DNA from: Streptomyces durocortorensis
Lineage (GTDB): Bacteria; Actinomycetota; Actinomycetes; Streptomycetales; Streptomycetaceae
Assembly (NCBI RefSeq): GCF_031760065.1
Contig: NZ_CP134500.1
Location: 4,154,001-4,218,000, forward strand
Length of the DNA: 64,000 nt
Direction: 5' to 3'
Part shown: positions 1-7,964 of the stretch, piece by piece
How the letters are laid out: the number at the start of each line of letters is the position of its first letter
Position numbering within the stretch: position 1 is the stretch's first letter
Made by a program: the position numbers and the translations under genes
The notes under the pieces: model-generated
Seen by the model: the letters and a program-made list of their open reading frames with translations, nothing else
Told to the model about the DNA's origin: nothing
Database searches by the model: none

Positions 1-131
1 GGCAGCCGGTCGATCTCGGCCAGCTCGGGGCGGAACGCCTCGGTGGTGAGGGTCGCCAGCTGGGCGCGGAGCTCGCCGTAGCCGCCGGAGGTGCTGGAGG
101 TCTCGGCGTTCGTGCCGGTGGTGGAGGTCAT
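1..131 (-). CDS. murQ: N-acetylmuramic acid 6-phosphate etherase, N-terminal part (window edge)
   Basis: Only the first 43 codons are inside the window; the rest lies beyond the left edge. The peptide begins MTSTTGTNAE and continues with RAQLATLTTEAFRPELAEID, which I recognise as the N-terminus of actinobacterial MurQ. MurQ removes D-lactate from MurNAc-6-phosphate, giving GlcNAc-6-phosphate during cell-wall recycling. The gene lies 89 bp downstream of an RpiR-type regulator on the same strand, which is the usual pairing. No clear Shine-Dalgarno precedes the ATG. The call rests on a short N-terminal match plus context. Confidence 0.75.
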   Translation of the reverse strand, partial: MTSTTGTNAETSSTSGGYGELRAQLATLTTEAFRPELAEIDRL

Positions 132-220
132 GGAGGGCTGCTCTGCTTTCTCGGTCTCGTACGCGTACGGGCGGTGCGCGGCCCGCTCCCGGGGCCAGGG
201 GGTGCCGGGGGCCAGGAGGG

Positions 221-1138
221 TCAGCGGGTCCGGGGGGTGTGGCGGTGGGCGAGGGCCTCGTACGACGCGGAGAGCGCGGGCGCAGCGGTCTCGTACGTCC
301 GCTGCGCGACGCCTATGAACAGGCAGTCCACGACGAGCAGCTGGCTCGTGCGGCTCGACATGGCGGCGGGGCGCAGCTCGCTCTCGCGGGCGGTGGACGT
401 GGTCAGCACATGGTCCGCGTACTGCGACACGGGTCCGTCGGGCCGCCCGGTGATCGCGACCGTCGTGGCCCCGCGTTCGAACGCGACCCGCAGCGGCTCG
501 ATGACGTCGCCGGTCGAGCCGGAGTGGGTGATCGCTATGGCCACGTCACCGCTGCGCAGCTGGACGGCGTTGGTCACCGCGAGGTGCGGGTCCGTGTGGG
601 CGTGGGCTATCAGGCCGATCCGGAGCAGCTTCTGCGCCAGGTCCTGACCGACGAGCGAGGAGGCCCCCACGCCGTAGATGTCGATGCGGCGGGCGGTCGA
701 GGCGGCGGCCACCGCGGCCCCCAGCTGCACGGTGTCGAGCCCGGCGGCGGTGTCCGCGAGGGTCTGCTGCTCGTCGTGGGCGAGCTTGGCGACCACGTCG
801 GCGATCGGGTCGTCCACCGCGATGTCGGCGGTCACGGCGGGCGACCGCCCGGACTCCTGGTGTGCGGCGAGCCCGGCCAGCGCGAGGCGCAGGTCCCGGT
901 AGCCCGGGTAGCCCAGGAGGCGCGCGGTGCGGACGACGGTGGCCTCGCTGGTGCCGGTCAGCTCGGCGAGACCGGTGACGGTGAGTGCGGAGCATCCGGC
1001 AGGGTCGCCCGCGACGGCTTCGGCGACCAGCTGCATGGAGCGGGTCATGGAGGGCGCGAGCGTCCGGACCTTGGCGGCGAGGGCCGCGGGGGCGGGCGGG
1101 GACTCGCCGCTGAAACTTTCCTTCACGTCAATGGTCAC
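221..1138 (-). CDS. RpiR/MurR-family transcriptional regulator (HTH + SIS)
   Basis: This is a 305-residue protein of normal length for the family. Residues about 25-100 form the RpiR winged HTH (LAELTGTSEATVVRTARLLG is the recognition region). Residues about 125-265 form a sugar-isomerase (SIS) phosphosugar-binding domain, with the typical IYGVGASS and ITHSGSTGDVIE segments. It is upstream of and co-directional with murQ, so it probably controls MurNAc-6-phosphate use. A near-palindromic site lies immediately upstream of its start codon, suggesting autoregulation. The ligand is inferred from context only. Confidence 0.88.
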   Translation of the reverse strand: MTIDVKESFSGESPPAPAALAAKVRTLAPSMTRSMQLVAEAVAGDPAGCSALTVTGLAELTGTSEATVVRTARLLGYPGYRDLRLALAGLAAHQESGRSPAVTADIAVDDPIADVVAKLAHDEQQTLADTAAGLDTVQLGAAVAAASTARRIDIYGVGASSLVGQDLAQKLLRIGLIAHAHTDPHLAVTNAVQLRSGDVAIAITHSGSTGDVIEPLRVAFERGATTVAITGRPDGPVSQYADHVLTTSTARESELRPAAMSSRTSQLLVVDCLFIGVAQRTYETAAPALSASYEALAHRHTPRTR

Positions 1139-1141
1139 ATC

Positions 1142-1156
1142 TGAAAGATATTTTCA
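1142..1156. promoter_or_regulatory. Candidate RpiR operator
   Basis: TGAAAGATATTTTCA is an A/T-rich imperfect palindrome (TGAAA/TTTCA arms) in an otherwise GC-rich stretch. It starts 4 bp upstream of the rpiR start codon. Its position and its GAAA-TTTC form fit operators of RpiR-family sugar-phosphate regulators. Binding is inferred. Confidence 0.5.
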
Positions 1157-1245
1157 ACCCGGGCCCCCGTCAACCCCCGTTCCTTCTCCGGTCCCTGCCC
1201 CTGGCCGTTGGTCCCTGCCTCCGGCGCGGGCGCACAATGGTGGGC

Positions 1246-1614
1246 ATGGAGCTGAACCCCCTGGAGCAGGCACTGCACACCGCCCGCGCACTCGTCATGG
1301 CCGACCTCGCCGCGGGCGACGTCGCCGAGGCGGACATCGTCTCGCTGGTCGAGGACGCCGTGACGCACCGGCGCTGGTGGGTGGAGCAGTGGCCTGAGGG
1401 CACGGAGTTCGTGGCCGGGCTGGTCGCCCAGGACGTACAGGACGCCCTGCTGGAGCGGTACGGGCGGTGGCCGCTGTGCCCCGCGTGCGACGGGGACGAA
1501 CCGCACGCCCTGGACGTGGAGCCGGAGCTCGGCCCCGATCCGCACTGGGTGTGCACCAAGGCGGCCGTGGCCGTCGCACCGGTGGGGGCGCTGGGCGAGG
1601 CACTGCGGCGGTGA
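1246..1614 (+). CDS. Conserved hypothetical protein with CPAC motif
   Basis: This is a 122-residue acidic protein beginning MELNPLEQALHTARALVMAD; an in-frame ATG three codons earlier (1237) is an alternative start. A pair of cysteines near the middle (LCPAC) plus a later cysteine (WVCTK) could bind a metal. Its stop overlaps the GTG start of the DUF4031 gene (GTGA), so the two are translationally coupled and probably act together. I do not recognise a named function. Confidence 0.7.
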   Translation: MELNPLEQALHTARALVMADLAAGDVAEADIVSLVEDAVTHRRWWVEQWPEGTEFVAGLVAQDVQDALLERYGRWPLCPACDGDEPHALDVEPELGPDPHWVCTKAAVAVAPVGALGEALRR

Positions 1615-1880
1615 CCCTCTACATCGACCCGCCCACCTGGCCCGGACACGGCCGCCTCTGGTCGCACCTGGTCAGCGACACGTCGTTCGAGGAGCTCCAC
1701 GCCTTCGCCGCCGCCATCGGCTGCCCGCCCCGGGCCTTCGAGCGCGACCACTACGACGTACCGGAGGCGCACTACGCGGACGCGGTGCGGGCCGGGGCGC
1801 GGGAGGTCGGGTCGAAGGAGCTGGTGCGGCGGCTCACGGCCGCGGGGCTCCGGAGGCCGAAGGGGCGGCCGAGACCCTAG
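1611..1880 (+). CDS. DUF4031 domain protein
   Basis: This is an 89-residue protein starting with GTG inside the stop of the preceding gene. The sequence VTLYIDPPTWPGHGRLWSHL followed by FEELHAFAAAIG and a conserved DHYDVPEAHYADAVRAGA stretch is the DUF4031 signature, usually the whole protein. The function is unknown. Its 3' end overlaps the convergent MFS gene by 47 bp, and a 12-bp palindrome (GACCCTAGGGTC, 1873-1884) spans its stop codon. Confidence 0.8.
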   Translation: MTLYIDPPTWPGHGRLWSHLVSDTSFEELHAFAAAIGCPPRAFERDHYDVPEAHYADAVRAGAREVGSKELVRRLTAAGLRRPKGRPRP

Positions 1881-3132
1881 GGTCGGCCGAGGCCCCAGGG
1901 GCCGCCGCGCTCCTAGCGATCAGCCGCGAGCGCGAGCCGCTGCCGCCCCGGCCGTCACCGCCGGCCTGGAGGCGCAGCGACACCGCCACCGCCGCCAGGG
2001 CCAGGACCGTCATCGCCGCGCCCGCCCAGGCCGTGGACGCGAAGCCGAAGTCCAGGTCGATCACCGTGCCGCCGAGCCACGGGCCGCTCGTGTTGCCCAG
2101 GTTGAACGCGGCCGTCGTCGTGGCCCCGGCCAGCGTCGGGGCGGCCCCGGCCACGTTGAACATCCGGGCGTTCAGCGCGGGGGCGGTGAAGAAGGCGGAG
2201 AGGCCCAGCAGGAACGCCAGCGCGATCACGGCGACCTGGCTGGAGGCGAACAGGGCCAGCGCCGCCAGGAACACCGTGGACGCCGTGATGCCGCTCAGCA
2301 GCACCCCGAAGAGGTGCGCGTCCGCGACCCGGCCGCCGATCGTCGTACCGATCAGCGCACCGACCCCGAAGAGACCCAGAATCCACGGCACCCGGCCCGA
2401 GTCCAGGCCCGCCACGTCCGTGAGCAGCGGAGCCAGATAGCTGAACGCGCAGAACACGCCGCCCGCGGCGAGCGCGGTGATCACGATCGCCAGCCAGACC
2501 TGCCGGTCCCGGTAGATCGCCAGCTCCCGCTTCAGCTCGGGCTTCTTCTCCGGCAGCGGGATGTGCGGGATGCGCGTGATCACGCCGAGCAGGGCCACCG
2601 CGGAGGCCGCGCCCACCGCCCAGAACGCCGAGCGCCAGCCCAGGTGCTCGCCGAGGAAGGCCCCCATCGGCACGCCCAGCACGTTGGCGATCGACAGCCC
2701 GCCGATCATCACGGCCATCGCCCGCGCCCGCGAGTTGACCGGCACCATGGCGATGGCCACGGCCGCCCCGACCGCCCAGAAGCCCGCACAGGCGAGCGCG
2801 CTCACCACGCGGGAGGCGAAGAGGACCTCGTACGTCGGGGCCAGTGCACCGGCGATCTGGCCGAGGCCGAACACCGAGATCAGCGCGATGAGCGTCGTGC
2901 GGCGGGGCAGGCGGAGTGTGGCGACGGCGAGCAGCGGGGCGCCGACCACCATGCCGATCGCGAACGCGGATATGAGGAGCCCGGCCTGTGGGATCGACAC
3001 GTTCATGTCGTCCGCGATCGGCGGCAGCAGGCCCGACAGCATGAACTCGCTGGTGCCGAGGGCGAAGACCGAAAGACCGAGAACGTATACGGCCAGGGGC
3101 ATGGGAGCGCGGCGCTGGGGTGAGTCGGGCAT
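1834..3132 (-). CDS. MFS efflux transporter (DHA1, Cmx/AraJ-like)
   Basis: This is a 432-residue, 12-helix major facilitator beginning MPDSPQRRAPMPLAVYVLGL. The first helix reads FALGTSEFMLSGLLPPIA, a signature of the Cmx/CmrA (chloramphenicol) and arabinose-efflux type DHA1 exporters. The start at 3132 is preceded by GGGACGAG; a start ten codons further in is also possible. The C-terminal 45 residues are a low-complexity Ala/Ser/Arg/Pro tail that runs through the end of the convergent DUF4031 gene, so this stop may have moved outward. Drug specificity cannot be read from the sequence. Confidence 0.82.
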   Translation of the reverse strand: MPDSPQRRAPMPLAVYVLGLSVFALGTSEFMLSGLLPPIADDMNVSIPQAGLLISAFAIGMVVGAPLLAVATLRLPRRTTLIALISVFGLGQIAGALAPTYEVLFASRVVSALACAGFWAVGAAVAIAMVPVNSRARAMAVMIGGLSIANVLGVPMGAFLGEHLGWRSAFWAVGAASAVALLGVITRIPHIPLPEKKPELKRELAIYRDRQVWLAIVITALAAGGVFCAFSYLAPLLTDVAGLDSGRVPWILGLFGVGALIGTTIGGRVADAHLFGVLLSGITASTVFLAALALFASSQVAVIALAFLLGLSAFFTAPALNARMFNVAGAAPTLAGATTTAAFNLGNTSGPWLGGTVIDLDFGFASTAWAGAAMTVLALAAVAVSLRLQAGGDGRGGSGSRSRLIARSAAAPGASADPRVSAAPSASGAPRP

Positions 3133-3201
3133 GACTCGTCCCAACGCCGCGGGACGCCCTCGCATTCCCGGTTTTCTCAGCGGGTGGACCGTGTGCGCGC
3201 G

Positions 3202-4443
3202 TTACGCGGGCAGCGCGTGCAGCTTCTTGCCGTGCAGCGCGAAGACGTGCTTGCCGTCGGTGGCCACCAGCCAGGCGTGGTGGTCGCCGGACCCGTCGTT
3301 GAACGTCCAGCGCAGGGCGCCGGTCTTCGCGTCGAAGGCGTGGATGCCGCCCTGCTTGTCGAGGTCGGTGGCCCCGTAGAGGGTGCCGCCCGCCCTGACG
3401 AACTGCCGGGGGATGGGGGTACCGGTGCCCGCGAGGTCCTTGGACTGCCAGAGCTTCTTGCCGGTACGCGGCTCGACGGCCCAAAGCGTCCGCCCGCTGT
3501 CCGCGATGTGGAGGACGTCGTCCAGCACGGCCGGTTCGCTGAAGGCCGCGAACCGTTCGGCCTGGAGGGACCACTTCTGGGACCCGTCGGACAGGGCGAA
3601 GGCCTGGAGCCGTTCCCCCTGCGGGACGATCACCAGGTCCTGATGGACGGTGAAGGGCCCGTAGCTCGTCTTCGTCGTCTTCTGCGTCCACACCTGCTTG
3701 CCGGTGGCGGTGTCGCGCACCGTGAGGTTCTTCTTGAAGTCGGTGTAGACGAGGTAGCGGCCCTGTACGGCGGCGTGCACGCCGTTCTGCTGGGTGCCGA
3801 GGTCGCGCTGCTCCTTCCAGGCGAGCTTGCCCGTGGCACTGTTCAGCGCGGCGATCACGTTGGTGCGGGACGATCCGTCGGCCTCAAGGATTTCGGCGAT
3901 GACGTACACCTGCTCGCCGTCCACGGCGACGGGCCTCGGCTGCCGGTACTCCTTGCCCAGGTGGCTGCGCCAGGTCTCCTTGCCGGAGGCCGGGTCGTAC
4001 CCGACGACGCTGCCGTCGTACGCGCCGCTGGCCAGATACAGCGTGCCGCTGCCGTCACCGCCGAGGAGCAGCGGCGCACCGGGGATCGCGCCGCCCTCCA
4101 GCGACCACCGCTCCGCGCCGGTCGCCCCGTCGAGGGCGGCCAGCGGGGCACCGCTCGCGATCACCACGCCGCCCACGGCGACCAGCTCGTCGTTGTCCCC
4201 GTAGGTCTTGGCTGACGTCGTCCTCGTCCACAGCGGCTTGGGGGCCTGCCCGTCGTCGGGGGCCTTGCCGTCCTCGGGAGAAGCGCCGCGCGGCGGGGCG
4301 CTGCTCTCGCCGTCCGTCGTCGGCTCGTCCTCGCAACCGGTCAGTCCGGCTCCGAGAACCGCCATCGTGAGACCGCCCCCGGCCAGTCGCAGTATTCGCC
4401 GCCGGGAGGATCTGCCGAACGTCGTGCCGTATCCCTTGGACAT
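3202..4443 (-). CDS. PQQ-type beta-propeller lipoprotein (Tat/lipobox)
   Basis: This is a 413-residue protein starting MSKGYGTTFGRSSRRRILRL. The twin arginines precede a hydrophobic stretch ending in the lipobox LTGC, so it is probably exported by Tat and lipid-anchored. The mature part has repeated blades of the PQQ/PilF-type propeller: GATGAERWSLEGG, SGKETWRSHL, TGKLAWKEQ, TGKQVWTQKT, TGKKLWQSKD, TGALRWTFND. Such proteins bind partners or scaffold outside the membrane; no enzymatic residues are evident. A longer in-frame start at 4578 exists but would bury the signal peptide. Confidence 0.82.
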   Translation of the reverse strand: MSKGYGTTFGRSSRRRILRLAGGGLTMAVLGAGLTGCEDEPTTDGESSAPPRGASPEDGKAPDDGQAPKPLWTRTTSAKTYGDNDELVAVGGVVIASGAPLAALDGATGAERWSLEGGAIPGAPLLLGGDGSGTLYLASGAYDGSVVGYDPASGKETWRSHLGKEYRQPRPVAVDGEQVYVIAEILEADGSSRTNVIAALNSATGKLAWKEQRDLGTQQNGVHAAVQGRYLVYTDFKKNLTVRDTATGKQVWTQKTTKTSYGPFTVHQDLVIVPQGERLQAFALSDGSQKWSLQAERFAAFSEPAVLDDVLHIADSGRTLWAVEPRTGKKLWQSKDLAGTGTPIPRQFVRAGGTLYGATDLDKQGGIHAFDAKTGALRWTFNDGSGDHHAWLVATDGKHVFALHGKKLHALPA

Positions 4444-4618
4444 GTCGCTGTACCCCCGTGGAGTTCTTATGGGTGGAAACGTGTGCGTGCTGCTTTGCAG
4501 AGTGTGTGCATCTGCGATGCGAGACGTTAGCCGTCGTCCGGTGCCACTGGCCGGTCCCGGGCCCGACCGGGACGACACCGTGAACGAACCGGAACATTCG
4601 CGGGCCGCCGGGGGCCGG

Positions 4619-5293
4619 TCACTCGGGGCCGGAGGACTCCAGCAGCTCCAGCTCCGTCGCCAGGTTGTGCCGCGCCCGCGCCTCCCACTCGGCCGCCCCG
4701 TACGGCGTACGGAACAGCCGGGGCAGGTCCAGGAGCTGGCGCAGCACCGCCGCCCGGCCCTCTCGGAACGCCTCGTCCGGGACGAAGCCGTACTCCTCGC
4801 GGACCCGGGCCGCGTACGCGCCGTACTCCTGCGGGCCGCCCGCCAGGATCGCGAGGTCGGCGTCGCACAGCACTTCGCCGTTGCGGTCGCCGTCCGCCGG
4901 GTCGTGCGTGACGGTGAGGCGGACCAGCCGGGCGACCTCCGCCGTCACCGCGTCCGGCACCCCCGCCTCGGGCAGCGCGCGCTCGGCGAGGGCGGCGCTG
5001 CGCTCCTCGTTCTCCGTGCGGTCGGGCCGGTAGACCGCGTCGTGGAACCAGGCGGCGAGGCGTACCGCGTGCACGTCGTCGGAGTGGCCGGCCAGGGTGT
5101 CGATCCGGTCCAGGACCGTCATCAGGTGGTCGGTCGTGTGGTAGCGGCGCTGCGGTTCGGCCCAGCGGGCGAGGAGATCGTCGGCGTACGGCAGCGGATC
5201 GGGGCCGTCCGCGCCGGACCGCGCGGCGAGGAGCGTGTCGCGCCAGCGGTCGCGGAGGGCGGCGGTGTCGGGCGGGCGTGGGTGGTCCGTCAT
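4619..5293 (-). CDS. HD-superfamily metal-dependent hydrolase
   Basis: This is a 224-residue protein. Metal-binding residues are visible: H52 and H56 (YHTTDHL), the HD pair H84-D85 (AAWFHDAVY), and D144/D146 (LCDADLAIL). The pattern is that of the COG4339 group of small predicted HD phosphohydrolases. The substrate is unknown. It is divergent from pxpABC with about 100 bp between them. Confidence 0.82.
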   Translation of the reverse strand: MTDHPRPPDTAALRDRWRDTLLAARSGADGPDPLPYADDLLARWAEPQRRYHTTDHLMTVLDRIDTLAGHSDDVHAVRLAAWFHDAVYRPDRTENEERSAALAERALPEAGVPDAVTAEVARLVRLTVTHDPADGDRNGEVLCDADLAILAGGPQEYGAYAARVREEYGFVPDEAFREGRAAVLRQLLDLPRLFRTPYGAAEWEARARHNLATELELLESSGPE

Positions 5294-5308
5294 GGGACGA
5301 CCTTAGGA

Positions 5309-5324
5309 CCAACGGGTCCGTTGG
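5309..5324. promoter_or_regulatory. Inverted repeat between HD hydrolase and pxpA
   Basis: CCAACG-GGTC-CGTTGG is a perfect 6-bp inverted repeat with a 4-bp spacer in the divergent promoter region. A second overlapping pair (GGACC/GGTCC) is nested in it. It is a candidate operator for either gene; the regulator is unknown. Confidence 0.35.
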
Positions 5325-5395
5325 CTCCGGTGGGCCTTCCACCTTCCGGACCGGCTCTTGTCGCCCCGTCCCACGGTCATTACCGTGCGCCCGTG

Positions 5396-6151
5396 ATGAT
5401 GATGGATCTCAACGCGGACCTCGGCGAGGGTTTCGGCAACTGGACCCTCACCGACGACGACGCGCTCCTCGCCTGCGTCACGAGCGCCAACGTCGCCTGC
5501 GGCTTCCACGCGGGCGACGCCTCCGTCATGCGGCGGGTCTGCGACGCGGCGGCGGCGAACGGTGTACGGATCGGGGCGCAGGTCTCCTACCGGGACCTGG
5601 CCGGGTTCGGCCGCCGCTCGATGGACGTGCCGTCGGCCGAGCTGACCGCGGAGATCGCTTACCAGATAGGCGCGTTGCGGGTCTTCGCCGAGGCCGCGGG
5701 CTCCACCGTCTCGTACGTCAAACCGCACGGCGCCCTCTACAACCGGGTCGTCCGGGACGAGGACCAGGCCGCCGCCGTCGTCGCGGGCATCCGGCTGGCG
5801 GGCGGGACCCCGGCCGTCCTCGGGCTGCCCGGCTCCCGCCTCCTCGCCCACGCGGCGGCCGCCGGACTCCCCGCCGTCGAGGAGGCGTTCGCCGACCGCG
5901 CGTACACCCCGCGGGGCACCCTGGTCCCGCGCGGCGAACCGGGCGCGGTGGTGCACGACGCGGACGCCGTCGTACGCCGGAGCGTCGGCATGGCCGTCGA
6001 CCGGGCGGTGACCGGGGTGGACGGCAGCCGGATACCGGTCGCGGCCCGTTCGATCTGCGTCCACGGGGACACCCCGGGCGCGGCCGTCCTCGCCCGCCGG
6101 GTGCGGTCCGCACTGGAGGAAGCGGGCGTCGTGGTGCGGGCGTTCGTGTGA
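5396..6151 (+). CDS. pxpA: 5-oxoprolinase subunit A (LamB/YcsF family)
   Basis: This is a 251-residue protein. MDLNADLGEGFGNW and the SANVACGFHAGDA segment are the YcsF/PxpA hallmark, followed by VSYVKPHGALYN. PxpABC hydrolyses 5-oxoproline to glutamate using ATP, clearing a damage product. Three consecutive ATG codons (5396, 5399, 5402) and a GTG (5393) are possible starts; the first ATG is used here. It is the first gene of a tightly coupled operon. Confidence 0.92.
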   Translation: MMMDLNADLGEGFGNWTLTDDDALLACVTSANVACGFHAGDASVMRRVCDAAAANGVRIGAQVSYRDLAGFGRRSMDVPSAELTAEIAYQIGALRVFAEAAGSTVSYVKPHGALYNRVVRDEDQAAAVVAGIRLAGGTPAVLGLPGSRLLAHAAAAGLPAVEEAFADRAYTPRGTLVPRGEPGAVVHDADAVVRRSVGMAVDRAVTGVDGSRIPVAARSICVHGDTPGAAVLARRVRSALEEAGVVVRAFV

Positions 6152-7044
6152 GGGGCCGCGGCGGCGGCGCCGGTGCCGAGGACGTGCCTGTGCCGCTGGA
6201 CGCGGTGCGTGAGGGGGCGCCGGTGTTGCCGGAAGCCGCACCCGAGGGCGTGCGTGTGCCGCCCGGCGCCGCTTCCGAGGGCGTGCGCGTGTCCGGTTCC
6301 GTGCCTGCGAGCGTGCGGGTGCCGCCCGGTGCCGCGCCGGTCCACGTTCTGCCCGCCGGGCCGTACGCGCTGCTCGTCGAACTGGCCGACGGCGAGCACG
6401 CCGAGGCCTTCCACGCCGAGCTGCTCCGCCGCCGTGAGCGCGGTGCGCTTCCCGCCGTACGCGAGATCGTCCCGGCCGCCCGTACGGTCCTGCTCGACGG
6501 GATCGCGGACCGTGCGCCGGGGGCCCGGGACCGGTTCGCCCGGGAGCTCGCCTCCTGGCGGGTGCCGCCGCTGCTCCGTGAGGCGCGGGACCCGGTGGAG
6601 ATCCCCGTGGTCTACGACGGCCCCGATCTCGACGAGGTTGCCGCGCTCTGGGGCGTCGGGGCCGACGAGGTGGCCGCCCGCCACTCCCGTACCGCGTTCA
6701 GGGTGGCGTTCTGCGGGTTCGCGCCGGGGTTCGGCTACCTCACCGGGCTGCCCGAGCACCTGCACGTACCCCGGCGCATGAGCCCGCGCACCCGGGTCCC
6801 GGCCGGAGCGGTGGCCCTCGCCGGGCCCTACACCGGGGTGTACCCGCGTCCGTCGCCCGGCGGCTGGCAGCTCATCGGGCGGATGCCGGACCCGGGCGTC
6901 CTGTGGGACCCGGCCCGGGAACCGGCGGCCCTGCTGGAACCGGGGACGCCGGTGCGGTTCGTGGCCGTGGCGGCGGGGGTGGACGGCGGGGCCTTTGCCG
7001 CGCTCCCCCCGCCCCGGCCGGGCGCGGCCGGGGAGCACGCGTGA
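6148..7044 (+). CDS. pxpB: 5-oxoprolinase subunit B (KipI family)
   Basis: This is a 298-residue protein starting with GTG within the pxpA stop (GTGA). The KipI-like fold is recognised by FCGFAPGFGYLTGLP, VPAGAVALAGPYTGVYP and SPGGWQLIGRMP. The family is normally about 220-240 residues. The extra N-terminal 60 or so residues are a low-complexity stretch with repeats of an EGVRV-PPGAA-type unit. An internal start near 6307 would give a standard-length protein. It also overlaps pxpC by GTGA, so the operon is fully coupled. Confidence 0.88.
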   Translation: MRGRGGGAGAEDVPVPLDAVREGAPVLPEAAPEGVRVPPGAASEGVRVSGSVPASVRVPPGAAPVHVLPAGPYALLVELADGEHAEAFHAELLRRRERGALPAVREIVPAARTVLLDGIADRAPGARDRFARELASWRVPPLLREARDPVEIPVVYDGPDLDEVAALWGVGADEVAARHSRTAFRVAFCGFAPGFGYLTGLPEHLHVPRRMSPRTRVPAGAVALAGPYTGVYPRPSPGGWQLIGRMPDPGVLWDPAREPAALLEPGTPVRFVAVAAGVDGGAFAALPPPRPGAAGEHA

Positions 7045-7916
7045 GCCCCGCCCCCCGCCTCCACGTCGTCCGGGCCGGAGCGCTCACCACCGTGCAGGAC
7101 GCGGGCCGTCCCGGCTACGCCCACCTCGGGGTCGGGCAGGCCGGAGCACTGGACGGGCCCGCCGCCCGGCTGGCCAACCGGCTGGTGGGCAACCCACCGG
7201 GCGCCGCCGTCCTGGAGACCACACTCACCGGCTGCGCGGTCCGCCCGGAGGCGCCCGTGGTGGCCGTCGTCGGCGGTGCGGGCTGCCGGGTGACGGTCGA
7301 CGGGCGGCCGGTGGCGTGGGGCGCTCCGGTGCGCGTACCGGCGGGAGCGGTGCTGGACGCGGGCCCCGCTGCCTGCGGACTCCGCGGCTATCTGGCGTTC
7401 GCGGGGGGCCTGGAGCCGGAAGCGGTGCTGGGCAGCCGCTCGGCGGACCTCCTCTCGGGGCTCGGGCCGCCTCCCCTGCGCGAGGGCGACGCGCTGCCGC
7501 TGGGCGATCCGGCGGAGTGCGGTCCGCCGCCGGCCGGTCCCGTCCCCTGGCCGGGCGCGCCCGCCGAGCTCGTGCTGCCGGTCCACCCCGGACCCCGCCA
7601 CGCCTGGTTCACCGAAGCCGCGCTCCGTACCCTCCTCACCGCCGCCTACCGGGTCTCGCCCCACAGCAACCGCATCGGGCTGCGCACGGAGGGGCCCGCG
7701 CTGGAGCGGTCCCGTACGGGTGCGGCGGGCGAACTGCCCAGCGAGGGCATGGTCCTGGGCGCCATCCAGGTGCCGCCGGACGGCAGGCCCGTCGTCTTCC
7801 TCAACGACCACCCGACGACCGGCGGTTACCCGGTCCTCGGAGTCGTCCCCGAAGCGGCCCTCGCAGCGGCGGCCCAGGCGGTGCCGGGGACCGGGCTGCG
7901 TTTCGTACGCGCCTGA
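7041..7916 (+). CDS. pxpC: 5-oxoprolinase subunit C (KipA / biotin-dependent carboxyltransferase-like)
   Basis: This is a 291-residue protein with a GTG start overlapping the pxpB stop. The N-terminal VVRAGALTTVQDAGRPGYAH and LDGPAARLANRLVGN segments are typical of KipA/PxpC. YRVSPHSNRIGLRTEGP, LPSEGMVLGAIQVPPDGRP and LNDHPTTGGYPVLGVV follow near the C-terminus. It completes the PxpABC complex. The gene ends at a strong hairpin shared with convergent copA. Confidence 0.92.
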   Translation: MSPAPRLHVVRAGALTTVQDAGRPGYAHLGVGQAGALDGPAARLANRLVGNPPGAAVLETTLTGCAVRPEAPVVAVVGGAGCRVTVDGRPVAWGAPVRVPAGAVLDAGPAACGLRGYLAFAGGLEPEAVLGSRSADLLSGLGPPPLREGDALPLGDPAECGPPPAGPVPWPGAPAELVLPVHPGPRHAWFTEAALRTLLTAAYRVSPHSNRIGLRTEGPALERSRTGAAGELPSEGMVLGAIQVPPDGRPVVFLNDHPTTGGYPVLGVVPEAALAAAAQAVPGTGLRFVRA

Positions 7917-7950
7917 GCGGCGGGCCCGGGAGGATTCCCGGGCCCGCCGC
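7917..7950. terminator. Bidirectional hairpin terminator
   Basis: A perfect 15-bp stem (7917-7931 with 7936-7950) closes on a 4-nt loop immediately after the pxpC stop. It lies between convergent pxpC and copA and could serve both. No U-run follows, as is common in Streptomyces. Confidence 0.8.
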
Positions 7951-7964
7951 GTGGGCAACGGGCC

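Noticed and set aside
158..169. CGTACGCGTACG palindrome between rpiR and murQ
   Set aside because: A 12-bp palindrome built from CGTACG words is easily met by chance in this composition and has no positional support.
1955..3691. 578-codon minus-strand frame across the MFS gene and the PQQ gene
   Set aside because: It is a shifted-frame shadow, rich in Arg/Pro/Gly, crossing two real genes.
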